The notes under the pieces: generated by a model
What the model was told of the DNA's origin: nothing
Seen by the model: only the letters and a program-made list of their open reading frames with translations
Databases searched by the model: none
Part shown: piece after piece, positions 1 through 11,418 of the stretch
Numbering within the stretch: the stretch's first letter is position 1
Layout of the letters: every line of letters starts with the position of its first letter
NCBI RefSeq assembly: GCF_004341245.1
Contig: NZ_SLWY01000015.1
Coordinates: 1 to 64,000 of the forward strand
Source: Plasticicumulans lactativorans
GTDB taxonomy: Bacteria > Pseudomonadota > Gammaproteobacteria > Competibacterales > Competibacteraceae
Direction: 5' to 3'
DNA length: 64,000 bases
Made by a program: the position numbers and the translations under genes

Positions 1-94
1 CGTGTTCTTCCACTCCCTCGCGCTCGCCGCGCTGGTCGGCGTGCTGGTGACGCTGATGGCCTACGTGCCACCCTTCACCAAACTCGTCTACTGA
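1..94 (+). CDS. C-terminal end of an integral membrane protein (partial)
   Basis: Only the last 30 codons are inside the window, read from base 2 to the TGA at 92-94. The peptide is a hydrophobic helix followed by a short polar tail ending in KLVY, so it is the last transmembrane segment of a permease-like protein. The pattern vaguely resembles the end of L-lactate permeases, but this is too short for a firm assignment. A strong terminator hairpin follows at 119-147, so this gene ends its transcription unit. Confidence 0.5.
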   Translation, partial: VFFHSLALAALVGVLVTLMAYVPPFTKLVY

Positions 95-118
95 GACCGC
101 ATCAGGACGACAGTGCTA

Positions 119-147
119 CCGGCGGCGGCCTCGCCGCCGGCCTTTTC
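119..147 (+). terminator. Intrinsic terminator between convergent genes
   Basis: A perfect 9-bp G+C stem (119-127 with 132-140) with a 4-base loop is followed by CCTTTTC. It ends the transcript of the rightward membrane protein gene and lies directly beside the ridA stop codon on the other strand. There is no T-run in the leftward direction. Confidence 0.75.
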
Positions 148-148
148 C

Positions 149-529
149 TCAGTCGAGCACCATCACCGCGTCGATCTCGACCAGCGACCCGCGCGGCAGC
201 GCGGCGACGCCGATCGCGGCGCGCGCCGGGTAGGGCTCGCGGAAATACTCGGCCATGATCTCGTTGACCTTGGCGAAGTGGCCGAGGTCGGTCAGGAACA
301 CGGTGATGCGGGCGACCTGCGCGAAGGAGCCGCCGGCGGCCTCGCACACCGCCTGCAGGTTGTCGAACACACGCCGCACCTGCGCCTCGATGCCCTCGAC
401 GATCTGCATCGTCGCCGGGTCGAGCGGAATCTGCCCGGACAGGTAGACGGTGTCGCCGCACTTGACGGCCTGGGAATAGGTGCCGATGGCGGCCGGGGCG
501 TGCTCGGTGACGATGATCTTGCGGGGCAT
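149..529 (-). CDS. ridA: RidA enamine/imine deaminase
   Basis: RidA hydrolyses reactive enamine/imine intermediates such as 2-aminoacrylate made by PLP enzymes, protecting those enzymes in the cytoplasm. The 126-residue product has the full YjgF/YER057c/UK114 length. Arg103 in YPARAAIGV and Glu118 in LVEID correspond to the family's substrate-binding arginine and catalytic-site glutamate. The ATG at 529 is preferred over an upstream in-frame start because AGGAG lies 6 bases before it and the family begins with a short segment before the first strand. It is the last gene of the leftward yicC-gmk-rpoZ-spoT-ridA run, a common gammaproteobacterial neighbourhood. Confidence 0.93.
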   Translation of the reverse strand: MPRKIIVTEHAPAAIGTYSQAVKCGDTVYLSGQIPLDPATMQIVEGIEAQVRRVFDNLQAVCEAAGGSFAQVARITVFLTDLGHFAKVNEIMAEYFREPYPARAAIGVAALPRGSLVEIDAVMVLD

Positions 530-626
530 GGGTCGCTCCTGCTGGATGGGCGGGGCGCCTATGGAATGCGCAGTCGCAGGGAGCGTCAAGCCACGGCTGT
601 AAACGCCTCTGGACGCTGCCAGGCGT

Positions 627-2798
627 TCAGGACGAGCGCCGGGTCAGGCGCAGCACCTCGGGGAGCTGGCGCAGGCGCTTCATCACGCGCGCGAGCTGGG
701 TGCGATCGCGCACGTTGAGGGTGAGCAGGATGGTGCCGACGACGCCGTCGCGCTCCGAGGTCTGGATGGTCTCGATGTTGGTGTCGCTCTCGGCGATCGC
801 CGCGGCGACGGTCGCGAACACGCCGCGCTTGTTGCTGACGTCGAGGCGCAGGTCGACCGGGAAGTCGCCGCTGACGCCGTGCGCCCACTCGACCTCGATC
901 CACTTCTCGGGATTCTTCTTGTAGTCGGCGACGTTGCGGCAGGTGTCGCGGTGGATCACCACGCCGCGCCCGGCGGTCAGGTAGCCGATGATGGCGTCGC
1001 CCGGCAGCGGCCGGCAGCAGCGCCCGAAGCTCACCACCGTGCCCTCGGTGCCGCGGATCAGCAGCGGCTGCCCGGTGCCGCTGCGCGCGGCGGCCTCGTG
1101 GACGGTCTCGGCGCCCGGCAGCAGGCGCTTGGCGAGCAGCGGGGCGACGCGCAGGCCGAGACCGATGTCGGCGAGCAGGTCGTCGAAGCCTGCGACGTTG
1201 AGCTCCTTCACCAGCGCCTGCACGCGCTCGGGCGGCAGCTCGGACAGGCTCGACACATAGCCGAGCAGGGATTTCTCCAGCAGGCGCTTGCCGAGCAGGA
1301 TCGCCTCCTCGCGCTGCAGGTTCTTCAGGTAATGGCGGATGCTCGAACGCGCCTTGGCGGTGACGACGAAGGACAGCCAGGCCGGGTTGGGGCGCGCGGT
1401 CGGCGTGATGATCACCTCGACGGTCTGGCCGTTCTCGAGCGGCGTGCGCAGCGGCACCAGGCGGCGGTCGACCTTGGCGGCGACGCAGGTGTTGCCGACG
1501 TCGGAGTGGATCGCGTAGGCGAAGTCGACCGCGGTGGCGCCGCGCGGCAGTTCGATGATTTCGCCGCGCGGCGTGAACACGTACACCTCGTCGGGGAAGA
1601 GGTCCATCTTCACGCTTTCGAGGAACTCGACCGAGTTGCCGGCGCGCCGCTGCATGTCGAGCAGCTTCTGCAGCCACTCGCGCGCGCGCACCTGCGCCGG
1701 GTTGCCCTGCGCACCCGGCGACTTGTACAGCCAGTGCGCGGCAACGCCGGCCTCGGCCATCACGTGCATGTCGTAGGTGCGGATCTGCACCTCGATCGGC
1801 ACCCCGTGCGGACCGAACAGCACCGTGTGCAGCGACTGGTAGCCGTTCGCCTTGGGGATCGCGATGTAGTCCTTGAACTTGCCCATCAGCGGCTTGTACA
1901 GCCCGTGCACCAGCCCGAGCACGCGGTAGCAGGTGTCGACGCTGTCGACGATGATGCGCAGCGCGTAGACGTCGTAGACCTCCTTCAGGGGCAGGCGCTT
2001 GGCCTTCATCTTCTTGTAGATGCCCCAGAGGTGCTTCTCGCGCCCGACCACGCGCGCCTTCACGCCCTCTTCGAGCAGGCGGTTGCGCACGCGGGTTTCG
2101 AGCTGGCCCATGATCTCGCGGCGGTTGCCGCGCATCTTGCGCACGGCGTCGGCGAGCACGCGGTGGCGCAGCGGGTAGAGGTAGGCGAAACCCAGGCTCT
2201 CGAGTTCGAGGCGCAGGTGGTTCATGCCCAGGCGCCCGGAGATCGGGGCGTAGATGTCGAGCGTCTCGCGGGCGATGCGGCGCCGCTTCTGCGGCGGCAT
2301 CGCGCCGAGGGTGCGCATGTTGTGCAGGCGGTCGGCGAGCTTGACCATGATCACGCGGATGTCCTTGGCCATCGCCAGGAACATCTTGCGGAAGTTCTCG
2401 GCCTGCGCCTCGACCTTGGAGCTGAACTGGATCTGCGTGAGCTTGCTGACGCCGTCGACGAGCTCGGCGACCTCCGTGCCGAAGCGCTCGGCGATCTGCT
2501 CCTTGCTGATCTTGGTGTCTTCGATGACGTCGTGCAGCACCGCCGCCATCAGCGTCTCGTGGTCGAAACGCACCTCGGCGAGGATGCGCGTGACCGCGAT
2601 CGGGTGGAAGACGTAGGGCTCGCCGCTCTTGCGCGACTGCCCGCGGTGGGCCTCGGCGGAGAACCAGCAGGCCTGGCGCACCGCCTCGATCTGGGACGCG
2701 TCGAGATACGCCGCGAGCACCGAACACAGATCGTCGATGCGCAGGACGAGGTCTTCCGACCAGTCGGGTTCGATCGGCAGCGGGCTCGCGGGGGTCAT
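627..2798 (-). CDS. spoT: Bifunctional (p)ppGpp synthetase/hydrolase SpoT
   Basis: SpoT makes and degrades the alarmone (p)ppGpp. The 723-residue product has the whole RelA/SpoT architecture. The HD hydrolase domain covers about residues 40-200, with HD at 89-90 (VLHDVIED) and DRLHNM at 156-161. The synthetase domain covers about 240-350 ([11 protein letters not shown] and [17 protein letters not shown]). The TGS domain is at about 403-463, then comes a conserved CC segment ([15 protein letters not shown]), and an ACT domain closes the protein. An intact HD site means it can hydrolyse (p)ppGpp. The start at 2798 avoids an Arg/Pro-rich extension. Only 78 bases separate it from rpoZ upstream, and ridA follows, so it is probably co-transcribed with gmk and rpoZ as in Escherichia coli. 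Confidence 0.96.
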   Translation of the reverse strand: MTPASPLPIEPDWSEDLVLRIDDLCSVLAAYLDASQIEAVRQACWFSAEAHRGQSRKSGEPYVFHPIAVTRILAEVRFDHETLMAAVLHDVIEDTKISKEQIAERFGTEVAELVDGVSKLTQIQFSSKVEAQAENFRKMFLAMAKDIRVIMVKLADRLHNMRTLGAMPPQKRRRIARETLDIYAPISGRLGMNHLRLELESLGFAYLYPLRHRVLADAVRKMRGNRREIMGQLETRVRNRLLEEGVKARVVGREKHLWGIYKKMKAKRLPLKEVYDVYALRIIVDSVDTCYRVLGLVHGLYKPLMGKFKDYIAIPKANGYQSLHTVLFGPHGVPIEVQIRTYDMHVMAEAGVAAHWLYKSPGAQGNPAQVRAREWLQKLLDMQRRAGNSVEFLESVKMDLFPDEVYVFTPRGEIIELPRGATAVDFAYAIHSDVGNTCVAAKVDRRLVPLRTPLENGQTVEVIITPTARPNPAWLSFVVTAKARSSIRHYLKNLQREEAILLGKRLLEKSLLGYVSSLSELPPERVQALVKELNVAGFDDLLADIGLGLRVAPLLAKRLLPGAETVHEAAARSGTGQPLLIRGTEGTVVSFGRCCRPLPGDAIIGYLTAGRGVVIHRDTCRNVADYKKNPEKWIEVEWAHGVSGDFPVDLRLDVSNKRGVFATVAAAIAESDTNIETIQTSERDGVVGTILLTLNVRDRTQLARVMKRLRQLPEVLRLTRRSS

Positions 2799-2876
2799 GC
2801 GGTGCCTCGGTGGACGGGGGCGCGCCACATCCCCCCTGCCTCGGAGTCTACCGCGCGGCGAAGGTTTCCGGCGGGA

Positions 2877-3167
2877 TCAGAGATCGCCTTCGGCGTCCGC
2901 ATCGAGCCGCAGGTCGATCGATTCCATCGCCACGCGCTCGGGCTCGGGCGCGGGGCGGAAGTTCAGCGGCTCGCGCAGCAGGGCGATCGGGTCGACCAGG
3001 TCGGCGGCGATCTCGCGCAGCGCGATCACCGTGGGCTTGTCGTTCTCCTCGGGCACCAGGGGCATCTGCCCGAGCGCGATCTGCCGCGCCCGACGCGAGG
3101 CCACCAGCACGAGCTGGAAGCGGTTCTCCACTTTGTCCAGGCAGTCTTCAACCGTTACACGAGCCAT
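2877..3167 (-). CDS. rpoZ: RNA polymerase omega subunit
   Basis: Omega assists assembly of RNA polymerase and forms part of the ppGpp-binding site with beta-prime. The 96-residue protein opens with [20 protein letters not shown] and contains ALREIAA, the usual omega pattern. The tail after about residue 70 is acidic and variable, as is normal. It sits between gmk and spoT, the classical arrangement that places a ppGpp target next to the ppGpp synthetase. Confidence 0.96.
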   Translation of the reverse strand: MARVTVEDCLDKVENRFQLVLVASRRARQIALGQMPLVPEENDKPTVIALREIAADLVDPIALLREPLNFRPAPEPERVAMESIDLRLDADAEGDL

Positions 3168-3225
3168 TTCGGAACATCACCTCGAAACTTCGGGCGCCGG
3201 CGAGCGCCGCGCAAAGGGAGCCAGT

Positions 3226-4736
<1,511 letters not shown>

Positions 4737-4813
4737 CGGCAACTCCCGTGGCGACGGCAGGGGGAGCGGCATGGTAGCCGCTCGCGCCGGCACGCGGAAC
4801 CGCGGAACGGCCT

Positions 4814-4822
4814 TGCTATACT
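4814..4822 (+). promoter_or_regulatory. Extended -10 promoter of rph
   Basis: TGCTATACT is a TGn-extended -10 element (TATACT at 4817-4822). No good -35 is visible 17 bases upstream, which is usual for extended -10 promoters. It lies 31 bases before the rph start codon. Confidence 0.55.
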
Positions 4823-4853
4823 GCGCGGCCCTCCAGCCCCGACAGGTATCGCC

Positions 4854-5576
4854 ATGCGTCCCAGCGGCCGCGCGCCCGACGAACTCCGCACCATCCGCAT
4901 CACGCGCCAGTTCACCAAGCACGCCGAGGGCTCGGTGCTGGTGGAGTTCGGCGACACCCGCGTGCTGTGCACCGCGAGCGTGGAGGAGCGCGTGCCGCCC
5001 TTCCTGAAGGGCAAGGGCCAGGGCTGGATCACCGCCGAGTACGGCATGCTGCCGCGCGCCACCCACACGCGCAGCCCGCGCGAGGCGGCCAAGGGCAAGC
5101 AGAGCGGGCGCTCGATGGAGATCCAGCGCCTGATCGGCCGCGCGCTGCGCGCCACGGTCGACCTCGAAGCCCTCGGCGAACGCAGCATCACCCTCGACTG
5201 CGACGTGCTGCAGGCCGACGGCGGCACCCGCACCGCGGCGATCACCGGCAGCTTCGTCGCGCTCGCCGACGCCGTGCGCACCCTGCTCGAACGCCGCGCG
5301 CTGAAGAAGAACCCGCTGCACGGCCAGGTCGCCTCGGTGTCGGTGGGCATCTGCAAGGGCGTGCCGGTGCTCGACCTCGACTACGCCGAGGACGCCGACG
5401 CCGAAACCGACATGAACGTGGTGATGAACGACGCCGGCGCTTTCATCGAGATCCAGGGCACCGCCGAGGGGCACGCCTTCCGCCAGGACGAACTCGACGC
5501 GCTGCTCGCGCTGGCGCGCGGCGGCATCGCCAGCCTGCTCGACAAGCAGCGCGAAGCGCTCGGTCTCGGGCGCTGA
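4854..5576 (+). CDS. rph: Ribonuclease PH
   Basis: RNase PH is a phosphate-dependent 3'-5' exoribonuclease that trims tRNA 3' ends and degrades structured RNA. The 240-residue protein starts [12 protein letters not shown], the hallmark N-terminus of the family, and has [17 protein letters not shown] and [15 protein letters not shown], the hexamer-forming and phosphate-binding arginine regions. The start at 4854 is fixed by this N-terminus; the open frame extends upstream only by chance. rdgB follows 15 bases after the stop, the usual rph-rdgB pair. Confidence 0.96.
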   Translation: MRPSGRAPDELRTIRITRQFTKHAEGSVLVEFGDTRVLCTASVEERVPPFLKGKGQGWITAEYGMLPRATHTRSPREAAKGKQSGRSMEIQRLIGRALRATVDLEALGERSITLDCDVLQADGGTRTAAITGSFVALADAVRTLLERRALKKNPLHGQVASVSVGICKGVPVLDLDYAEDADAETDMNVVMNDAGAFIEIQGTAEGHAFRQDELDALLALARGGIASLLDKQREALGLGR

Positions 5577-5591
5577 GCCGGAGCCCCGCCG

Positions 5592-6197
5592 ATGATCGCG
5601 CTGCCGCACCGCGCCGTGCTCGCCACCGGCAACCCGGGCAAGGCCCGCGAGTTCGCCGCGCTGCTCGCCGACCTCGGCATCGAGGTGCTGCCGCAGAGCG
5701 CCTTCGGCGTGCCCGAGGCGGCGGAGACCGGGCTGTCCTTCGTCGAGAACGCGATCCTCAAGGCCCGCAACGCCGCGCGCCACACCGGGCTCGCCGCGCT
5801 CGCCGACGATTCCGGCATCGAGGTCGACGCGCTGAACGGCGCGCCCGGCATCTACTCGGCCCGCTACGCCGGCGTCGGCGCCGGCGACGCCGCCAACCTG
5901 GAGAAACTGCTCGAGGTGCTGCGCACGGTGCCGGCCGAGCAGCGCAGCGCGCGCTTCCGCTGCGTGCTGGTGTGGATGCGCCACGCCGAGGACGCCACCC
6001 CGGTGATCGCCCAGGGCACCTGGGAGGGCTCGATCACCACGGCGGCGCGCGGCAGTGGCGGCTTCGGCTACGACCCGGTGTTCGAGGTCGCCGGCCTCGG
6101 CCTGACCGCCGCCGAGCTCGACGCCGCCACCAAGAACCGCCTGAGTCACCGCGCGCGGGCGATGGCGTGCCTGCGCGCGCTCCTCGCCGGCGGCTGA
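5592..6197 (+). CDS. rdgB: XTP/dITP (non-canonical purine NTP) pyrophosphatase
   Basis: RdgB hydrolyses dITP, dXTP and ITP to monophosphates and keeps deaminated purines out of DNA and RNA. Diagnostic segments are ATGNPGKAREF near the N-terminus, ADDSGIEVDALNGAPGIYSA, GGFGYDPVF and the closing LSHRARAM. Length (201) is standard. It lies 15 bases after rph and ends 9 bases before a convergent uncharacterised gene. Confidence 0.95.
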   Translation: MIALPHRAVLATGNPGKAREFAALLADLGIEVLPQSAFGVPEAAETGLSFVENAILKARNAARHTGLAALADDSGIEVDALNGAPGIYSARYAGVGAGDAANLEKLLEVLRTVPAEQRSARFRCVLVWMRHAEDATPVIAQGTWEGSITTAARGSGGFGYDPVFEVAGLGLTAAELDAATKNRLSHRARAMACLRALLAGG

Positions 6198-6206
6198 CGC
6201 GCCGGC

Positions 6207-6701
6207 TCAGCCGCCGGCGTCGAACGGGCGCCCCTCGGTGAGCGACAGCAGCAGCGGTTCGAGCTGGCGCCACACCCGTTCGGCCTCGCGCCGGCCGACG
6301 AGCTGCGGCAGCAGCCCGCGCAGAGCCTCGAGTTCGGCCTGCAGTGCCGCGGCGCTGGCGACGGCGTCGATGCGCTCGACCCGCCGCGCGGCCACCGGCC
6401 CGAGGGCGCCGAGCAGCACGTAGCGCGCGAAGCCCTTGGCCTGATCGAGGTCGAAGCCGGCCGCCGTGTCCGCCACCGCGCGCGACGGCTCGCGCAGCAC
6501 GATGAAGCCGCGCGCGGCGAGTTCCTGCAGCGCGCCGGCGATGTCGCCGAGACGCGCCAGCCGCGCGACCATCTCGGCCACCGACGCACGCCCGTCGACC
6601 ATGATCAGGATGCGGCGCAGGCGCACCGCGAGCCCGTGGGTACGTCCGAGGATCTCCGCCAGTCCCTTGTCGGTCTTGATGTAGACGTCGGTCGGCGCCA
6701 T
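6207..6701 (-). CDS. Uncharacterised protein, possible winged-helix fold
   Basis: I do not recognise a named family. The 164-residue product is soluble, with no signal peptide or membrane segment. The first 75 residues (VYIKTDKGLAEI, then LRRILIMVDGRASVAEM, then ELAARGFIVL) look like a small helical and winged-helix domain. The rest is Ala/Leu/Arg-rich and alpha-helical. Similar unnamed proteins with a 'regulator domain plus helical tail' pattern occur in beta- and gammaproteobacteria, but the function is unknown. It is divergent from hemW and convergent with rdgB. Confidence 0.7.
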   Translation of the reverse strand: MAPTDVYIKTDKGLAEILGRTHGLAVRLRRILIMVDGRASVAEMVARLARLGDIAGALQELAARGFIVLREPSRAVADTAAGFDLDQAKGFARYVLLGALGPVAARRVERIDAVASAAALQAELEALRGLLPQLVGRREAERVWRQLEPLLLSLTEGRPFDAGG

Positions 6702-6820
6702 GCTGCCTCGCCTCGATCGTGTCGGGTGCCCGCGATCCGGGCGCGTGGTCAGGGTCGGGTCTGCGTGCGCGGTGTCTTAGTGCAAAACCCGCCGCGCACA
6801 CAAGCGTTCGCCCTCAGGTC

Positions 6821-7996
6821 ATGCCGATGCTCCAGTTCTCCGCCGCGATCCCGCTCGCGCTCTACGTGCACATCCCCTGGTGCGTGCGCAAGTGTCCGTA
6901 CTGCGACTTCAACTCGCACGCGGCGCCCGAGGCGCTGCCCGAGGCCACCTACGTCGACGCCCTGCTCGCCGATCTCGAACAGGACCTGCCGCGGGTGTGG
7001 GGGCGACGCCTGGAGAGCGTGTTCATCGGCGGCGGCACGCCGAGCCTGTTCTCGGCCGAGGCGATCGACCGCCTGCTGTCGGGCCTGCGCGCGCGCCTGC
7101 CGCTGCACGGTGCGCTGGAGGTGACGCTCGAAGCCAACCCGGGCACCGTCGAGGCCGCGAAGTTCGCCGAGTTCCGCGCCGCCGGCATCAACCGCCTGTC
7201 GATCGGCGTGCAGAGCTTCGCCGACGACGCGCTCGTCGCGCTCGGGCGCATCCACGGCCGGCGCGAGGCGATCCGCGCCGCCGAGGCCGCCCACGCGAGC
7301 GGCTTCGACAACTTCAACCTCGACCTGATGTTCGGCCTGCCGCGGCAGACGCCGGCCGCGGCGCTCGCCGACGTCGCCACCGCGATCGACCTCGAACCGA
7401 CGCACCTGTCGCACTACCAGCTCACGCTCGAACCCAACACGCTGTTCCACCGCCATCCACCGCCGCTGCCCGACGACGATGCACTGTGGACGATGCAGGA
7501 AGCCTGTCAGGCGCGGCTCGCGGCGCACGGCTACGCGCAGTACGAGGTCTCGGCGTACGCCCGCGCCGGGCGGCAGTGCCGCCACAACCTCAACTACTGG
7601 GAGTTCGGCGACTACCTCGGCATCGGCGCCGGCGCCCACGCCAAGCTCACCGATCCGGCGCGCGGCGAGATCCAGCGCCTGTGGAAGACCCGCCACCCGC
7701 GCGACTACCTCGAGCGCGCCGCGAGCCCCGCGGTGCGCGGCGGCGATGCCCCGGTGCCCACCGCCGAGCTGCCGTTCGAGTTCATGCTGAACGCGCTGCG
7801 GCTGAACGCGGGCGTGCCGGCGAGCCTGTTCGGCGAGCGCACCGGGCTGCCCGACGAGACGATCGCCGCGACCGTGGCGCGTGCCCGCGACGAGGGCCTG
7901 CTCGACCCCGACCCGGCGCGCCTGCAGGCGAGCGAGCGCGGCCTGCGCTTCCTCAACGACCTGCTGACGCGCTTCATCGCCGAGCCGCCGGCGTGA
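6821..7996 (+). CDS. hemW: Radical SAM heme chaperone HemW
   Basis: HemW-type proteins, formerly annotated as oxygen-independent coproporphyrinogen oxidase-like, bind heme and a radical-SAM 4Fe-4S cluster and are thought to deliver heme to respiratory enzymes. C21-x3-C25-x2-C28 (CVRKCPYC) is the cluster motif, preceded by LYVHIPWC. GGGTPS and EANPGT are SAM-binding elements, and a HemW C-terminal domain follows to residue 391. The start at 6821 removes a non-homologous extension; an ATG at 6827 is equally possible. rph-rdgB-hemW is a frequent gammaproteobacterial order, here interrupted by one leftward gene. Confidence 0.93.
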   Translation: MPMLQFSAAIPLALYVHIPWCVRKCPYCDFNSHAAPEALPEATYVDALLADLEQDLPRVWGRRLESVFIGGGTPSLFSAEAIDRLLSGLRARLPLHGALEVTLEANPGTVEAAKFAEFRAAGINRLSIGVQSFADDALVALGRIHGRREAIRAAEAAHASGFDNFNLDLMFGLPRQTPAAALADVATAIDLEPTHLSHYQLTLEPNTLFHRHPPPLPDDDALWTMQEACQARLAAHGYAQYEVSAYARAGRQCRHNLNYWEFGDYLGIGAGAHAKLTDPARGEIQRLWKTRHPRDYLERAASPAVRGGDAPVPTAELPFEFMLNALRLNAGVPASLFGERTGLPDETIAATVARARDEGLLDPDPARLQASERGLRFLNDLLTRFIAEPPA

Positions 7997-8181
7997 GGCT
8001 CGACGCGGTGACGGTGGACTGCCCCTACTGCGGCGAAGCCTTCGAGGCGCTCGCCGACGCCTCGGCCGGCGACGCCGACTACGTCGAGGACTGTCCGGTG
8101 TGCTGCCGGCCGATCGCGTTCCGCCTGCGCGTGGACGCCGACGGCACGCCGCGGCTGGAAGCGCGCCGCGAGGACGACTGA
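7993..8181 (+). CDS. CPXCG-motif cysteine-rich small protein
   Basis: A 62-residue protein whose GTG start overlaps the hemW stop (GTGA), indicating translational coupling. It has CPYCG at residues 10-14 and a second set, CPVCC, at 34-38, so it is a likely single-zinc-site protein of the CPXCG family. The family has no established function. The coupling to hemW is the only contextual hint. Confidence 0.8.
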   Translation: MRLDAVTVDCPYCGEAFEALADASAGDADYVEDCPVCCRPIAFRLRVDADGTPRLEARREDD

Positions 8182-8278
8182 GGGCGCCACCGCGGCCTTG
8201 TTCGCGCGCCGCGGCGATTGCTAGCATCCCCGCGCCCGGTGCGCCGGGAACCGATCCCGACCGCCATGGAGCGCCGCC

Positions 8279-9988
8279 GTGGGCCAGTTCATCGTGTCGC
8301 GCCGCGACGCCTCCCCGCCCCTTCGCCCCGTCCCCACGGACCCCCTGGCGTCCCACGGCTTCGGCGCCCCCGCCCGCCTCGCCACCGCCGACCACGACAT
8401 CCTGGTCCACGGCAAGCTCAACGGCCTGCCGCCGGTGGTGGTGCACGCGCCGGACGGCAGCGGCTTCGCCGTGCAGACCGGCACCTTCTACTACCGCGGG
8501 CAGGCCGGCGCCGCGGGCCTGGCGGCACTGCTCGCCGACTTCGACGGCACGACCTTCCCGTGGGCCGACTGCATCGGCCACTACGCGGTGCTGCTGTACC
8601 GGGGCGGGCGCCTGTACCTCGCGAACGACGCCCTCGGCGCCTACAAGGTCTACCACGATGCCGGCGGGCGCGTGTACGCCAGCGCCTTCACCGCGGTGCA
8701 GCAGCGGCTGCCGCGGGTGACGCCCGATCCGCAGGGGGTGTACGAGTACGCCTGGAACGGCGCCGGCTACGGCGACAAGACCTTCTGCGCCGAGATCCGC
8801 ATGCTGCGCCGCGGCCAGCTGCTCGCGCTCGACGCGCCGCCGCGGGTGCTCGCCGAGGCGGCACTGACGCTCGCGGAAGGGCCGGCGGACTTCGAGGACA
8901 CCGCCCAGCGCTGCGCGGCGCGGCTGCGCGCGGTGTTCGCGGTATACGCCGGCGCCGGCGGGCGCTTCCGCACCGCGCTGTCCGGCGGCTACGACTCGCG
9001 CCTGCTGCTCGCGCTGCTGCTCGACGCCGGGCTCGACCCGCAGCTCTTCGTCTACGGCGATGCCGCCGACGACGACGTGGTGATCGCGAAGACGGTCGCG
9101 GCCGGTGAGGGCCTGGCGATCGATCACATCGACAAGCGCAGCCGCGGCGTGGCCGCCGAGGACTGGCCGGCGGCGGTCGCGCACGGCCATGCCTGCTTCG
9201 ACGGCTGGAAGAACGACGGCCTGTTCGACAACGGCGCCGACGCGCACGACCGGCTGGCGCGCGCCACCGACGACACCATCGTGCTCAACGGCTCGGTCGG
9301 CGAGATCTTCCGCAACTTCTTCTACCTGCCGCAGCGCCGCTACGCGCTGCGCGAACTGGTGTGGTCGTTCTACTCGCGCTACGCCCCGGCGGCGTGCACC
9401 GGCGCCTTCGACGTCCGCGCCTTCGAGGACGCGATGATCGCCGACATGCAGGCGGCGATCGGCGTGACCGGGCCGCGGGTCACGCGTGCCGAGCTGGAGG
9501 CGCTGTACCCGCTGTACCGCGGGCGCTACTGGACCGCGCGCGACGTCGGCCTCAACCAGCGCTTCGGGCGCATGCTGTTCCCGTTCATGGAGGCCGGCGT
9601 GATCGCCGGCATGCCGGGCGTGCCGGTCGCGTACAAGAACTACGGCCGGCTCGAAGCGCGCATCATCGAGATCATCCGCCCCTCGCTCGCGCGCCACACC
9701 ACGAGCTACGGCTTCGCCCCGGCGACGCCGGCGCCCTTCGCCTACAGGCTGAAGATGGCGACGACCCTGTGGCGGCCCACCTGGCTGCGCCGCTACAGCT
9801 ACCGCCTGCAGTACGCGCACCGGCGCGGCGAGCGCCCGGCATACCTGCGCGACGAGCGGCTACGCCAGGTGATGGACCCGACGCTGCCGGTGATGCGCGC
9901 GTTCTTCCGCCCCGAACACGTCCACGACGCCGATGCCTACAACCGCATCGCCACCATGGACTACCTGTTCCAGACCCACGGCGGGTGA
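8279..9988 (+). CDS. Asparagine synthase-like ATP-dependent amidotransferase
   Basis: A 569-residue protein with an asparagine-synthase-type PP-loop ATPase domain: S235-GGYDSR-241 is the AMP-forming loop, followed by FVYGDAADDD and IDHIDKRS. The first ~200 residues resemble the class II glutaminase fold (GHYAVLLYRGGRLYLANDAL), but the protein starts MGQF, so the catalytic N-terminal cysteine of true AsnB is absent. It is therefore unlikely to use glutamine through Cys2. Relatives act in amidation or cyclisation reactions of antibiotic, lasso-peptide and surface-polysaccharide pathways. The GTG start has GGAG 7 bases upstream. The neighbours (CPXCG protein and convergent rimO) give no pathway. 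The substrate is unknown. Confidence 0.8.
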   Translation: MGQFIVSRRDASPPLRPVPTDPLASHGFGAPARLATADHDILVHGKLNGLPPVVVHAPDGSGFAVQTGTFYYRGQAGAAGLAALLADFDGTTFPWADCIGHYAVLLYRGGRLYLANDALGAYKVYHDAGGRVYASAFTAVQQRLPRVTPDPQGVYEYAWNGAGYGDKTFCAEIRMLRRGQLLALDAPPRVLAEAALTLAEGPADFEDTAQRCAARLRAVFAVYAGAGGRFRTALSGGYDSRLLLALLLDAGLDPQLFVYGDAADDDVVIAKTVAAGEGLAIDHIDKRSRGVAAEDWPAAVAHGHACFDGWKNDGLFDNGADAHDRLARATDDTIVLNGSVGEIFRNFFYLPQRRYALRELVWSFYSRYAPAACTGAFDVRAFEDAMIADMQAAIGVTGPRVTRAELEALYPLYRGRYWTARDVGLNQRFGRMLFPFMEAGVIAGMPGVPVAYKNYGRLEARIIEIIRPSLARHTTSYGFAPATPAPFAYRLKMATTLWRPTWLRRYSYRLQYAHRRGERPAYLRDERLRQVMDPTLPVMRAFFRPEHVHDADAYNRIATMDYLFQTHGG

Positions 9989-9992
9989 CGGC

Positions 9993-11312
9993 TCAGACCA
10001 GTTCGGCGTAGAGGTCGTGCTCGTCGGCGTCGGTGACGCGCACGCGGGCGAACTGGCCGACCGAGAGCTCGAGCCCCTCCTCCACCCACACGGTGCCGTC
10101 GATCTCGGGCGCATCGGCGGCGGAGCGGGCGCAGGCCCAGCCCTCCTCGTCATGGCCGTCGACCAGCACGTCGATCTCGCGGCCGAGCTTGCCCGCGAGC
10201 CGCTCGGCGCTGATCTCGGCCTGCACCGCCATGAAGCGCTCCAGGCGCTCCTGCTTGAGCGCCTCGGGCACCGCACCGGGCAGGGCATTGGCCGGCGCGC
10301 CCTCGACCGGCGAGTAGGCGAAGCAGCCGACGCGGTCGAGCCGCGCCTCCCGCAGGAAGGCCAGCAGCTCCTCGAACTCCGCCTCGGTCTCGCCCGGGAA
10401 GCCGACGATGAAGGTGCTGCGCAGGGTGATGTCGGGGCAGATCCCGCGCCAGCGGCGGATGCGGGCGAGCGTGCCGTCGATGTCGCCGGGGCGCTTCATC
10501 AGCTTGAGGATGCGCGGGCTCGCGTGCTGCAGCGGCACGTCGAGGTAGGGCAGCACCTTGCCCGCGGCCATCAGCGGCACGACCTCGTCCACGTGCGGGT
10601 ACGGGTAGACGTAGTGCAGGCGCACCCACACGCCGAGCGTGCCGAGCGCCTCGACCAGTTCGGTCATGCGGGTCCTGAGCGGGCGCCCGTTCCAGAAGCC
10701 GGTGCGGTAGCGGGTGTCGACGCCGTAGGCGCTGGTGTCCTGCGAGATCACCAGCAGTTCCTGCACCCCCGACGCGACCAGGTTCTCGGCCTCGCGCAGC
10801 ACCTCGCCGACCGGGCGGCTGACCAGGTCGCCGCGCATCTGCGGGATGATGCAGAAGCTGCAGCGGTGGTTGCAGCCCTCGGAAATCTTCAGGTACGCAT
10901 AGTGGCGCGGCGTGAGCTTGATGCCGGCGGGCGGCACGAGGTCGATGAAGGGGTCGTGCGGGCGCGGCAGATGGGTGTGCACCGCCCCCATCACGTCTTC
11001 GAGCGCGTGCGGGCCGGTGACGGCGAGCACCTTCGGGTGCACGTCGGTGATGCGCTCCGGGCGTGCCCCCAGGCAGCCGGTGACGATGACCTTGCCGTTC
11101 TCGGCCAGGGCCTCGCCGATGGCGTCGAGCGATTCGGCCACCGCGGCATCGATGAAGCCGCAGGTGTTGACGACCACGAGATCGGCATTCTCGTAGGTGG
11201 GTGCGATCCCGTAACCTTCGGCGCGCAGCCGCGTCAGGATCTGCTCGGAGTCGACCAGGGCCTTCGGACAGCCGAGGCTGACGAAGCCGACCGTAGGTTC
11301 GGACTTGGCCAT
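9993..11312 (-). CDS. rimO: Ribosomal protein S12 methylthiotransferase RimO
   Basis: RimO adds a methylthio group to an aspartate of ribosomal protein S12. The 439-residue protein has the N-terminal UPF0004 domain with Cys15, Cys51 and Cys80 for the auxiliary cluster, the radical SAM motif C147-x3-C151-x2-C154 (CNHRCSFC) and a C-terminal TRAM domain. The [16 protein letters not shown] opening distinguishes RimO from MiaB. Its stop is only 4 bases from the convergent asparagine-synthase-like gene. Confidence 0.96.
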   Translation of the reverse strand: MAKSEPTVGFVSLGCPKALVDSEQILTRLRAEGYGIAPTYENADLVVVNTCGFIDAAVAESLDAIGEALAENGKVIVTGCLGARPERITDVHPKVLAVTGPHALEDVMGAVHTHLPRPHDPFIDLVPPAGIKLTPRHYAYLKISEGCNHRCSFCIIPQMRGDLVSRPVGEVLREAENLVASGVQELLVISQDTSAYGVDTRYRTGFWNGRPLRTRMTELVEALGTLGVWVRLHYVYPYPHVDEVVPLMAAGKVLPYLDVPLQHASPRILKLMKRPGDIDGTLARIRRWRGICPDITLRSTFIVGFPGETEAEFEELLAFLREARLDRVGCFAYSPVEGAPANALPGAVPEALKQERLERFMAVQAEISAERLAGKLGREIDVLVDGHDEEGWACARSAADAPEIDGTVWVEEGLELSVGQFARVRVTDADEHDLYAELV

Positions 11313-11418
11313 TTTTTCCTACCGGATAAAGCGGTTAGCGATCGGTTCGCCAGCGCCGCGGAGGCGCGGCTTATACCCGAGCCGCCCCTGCCGCGCAAGC
11401 CCCGAAGGCAGGCTCGGC

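Noticed and set aside
6749-9820. A 1023-codon open frame on the minus strand covering hemW and the asparagine-synthase gene.
   Set aside because: Antisense to two well-supported genes and without recognisable motifs.
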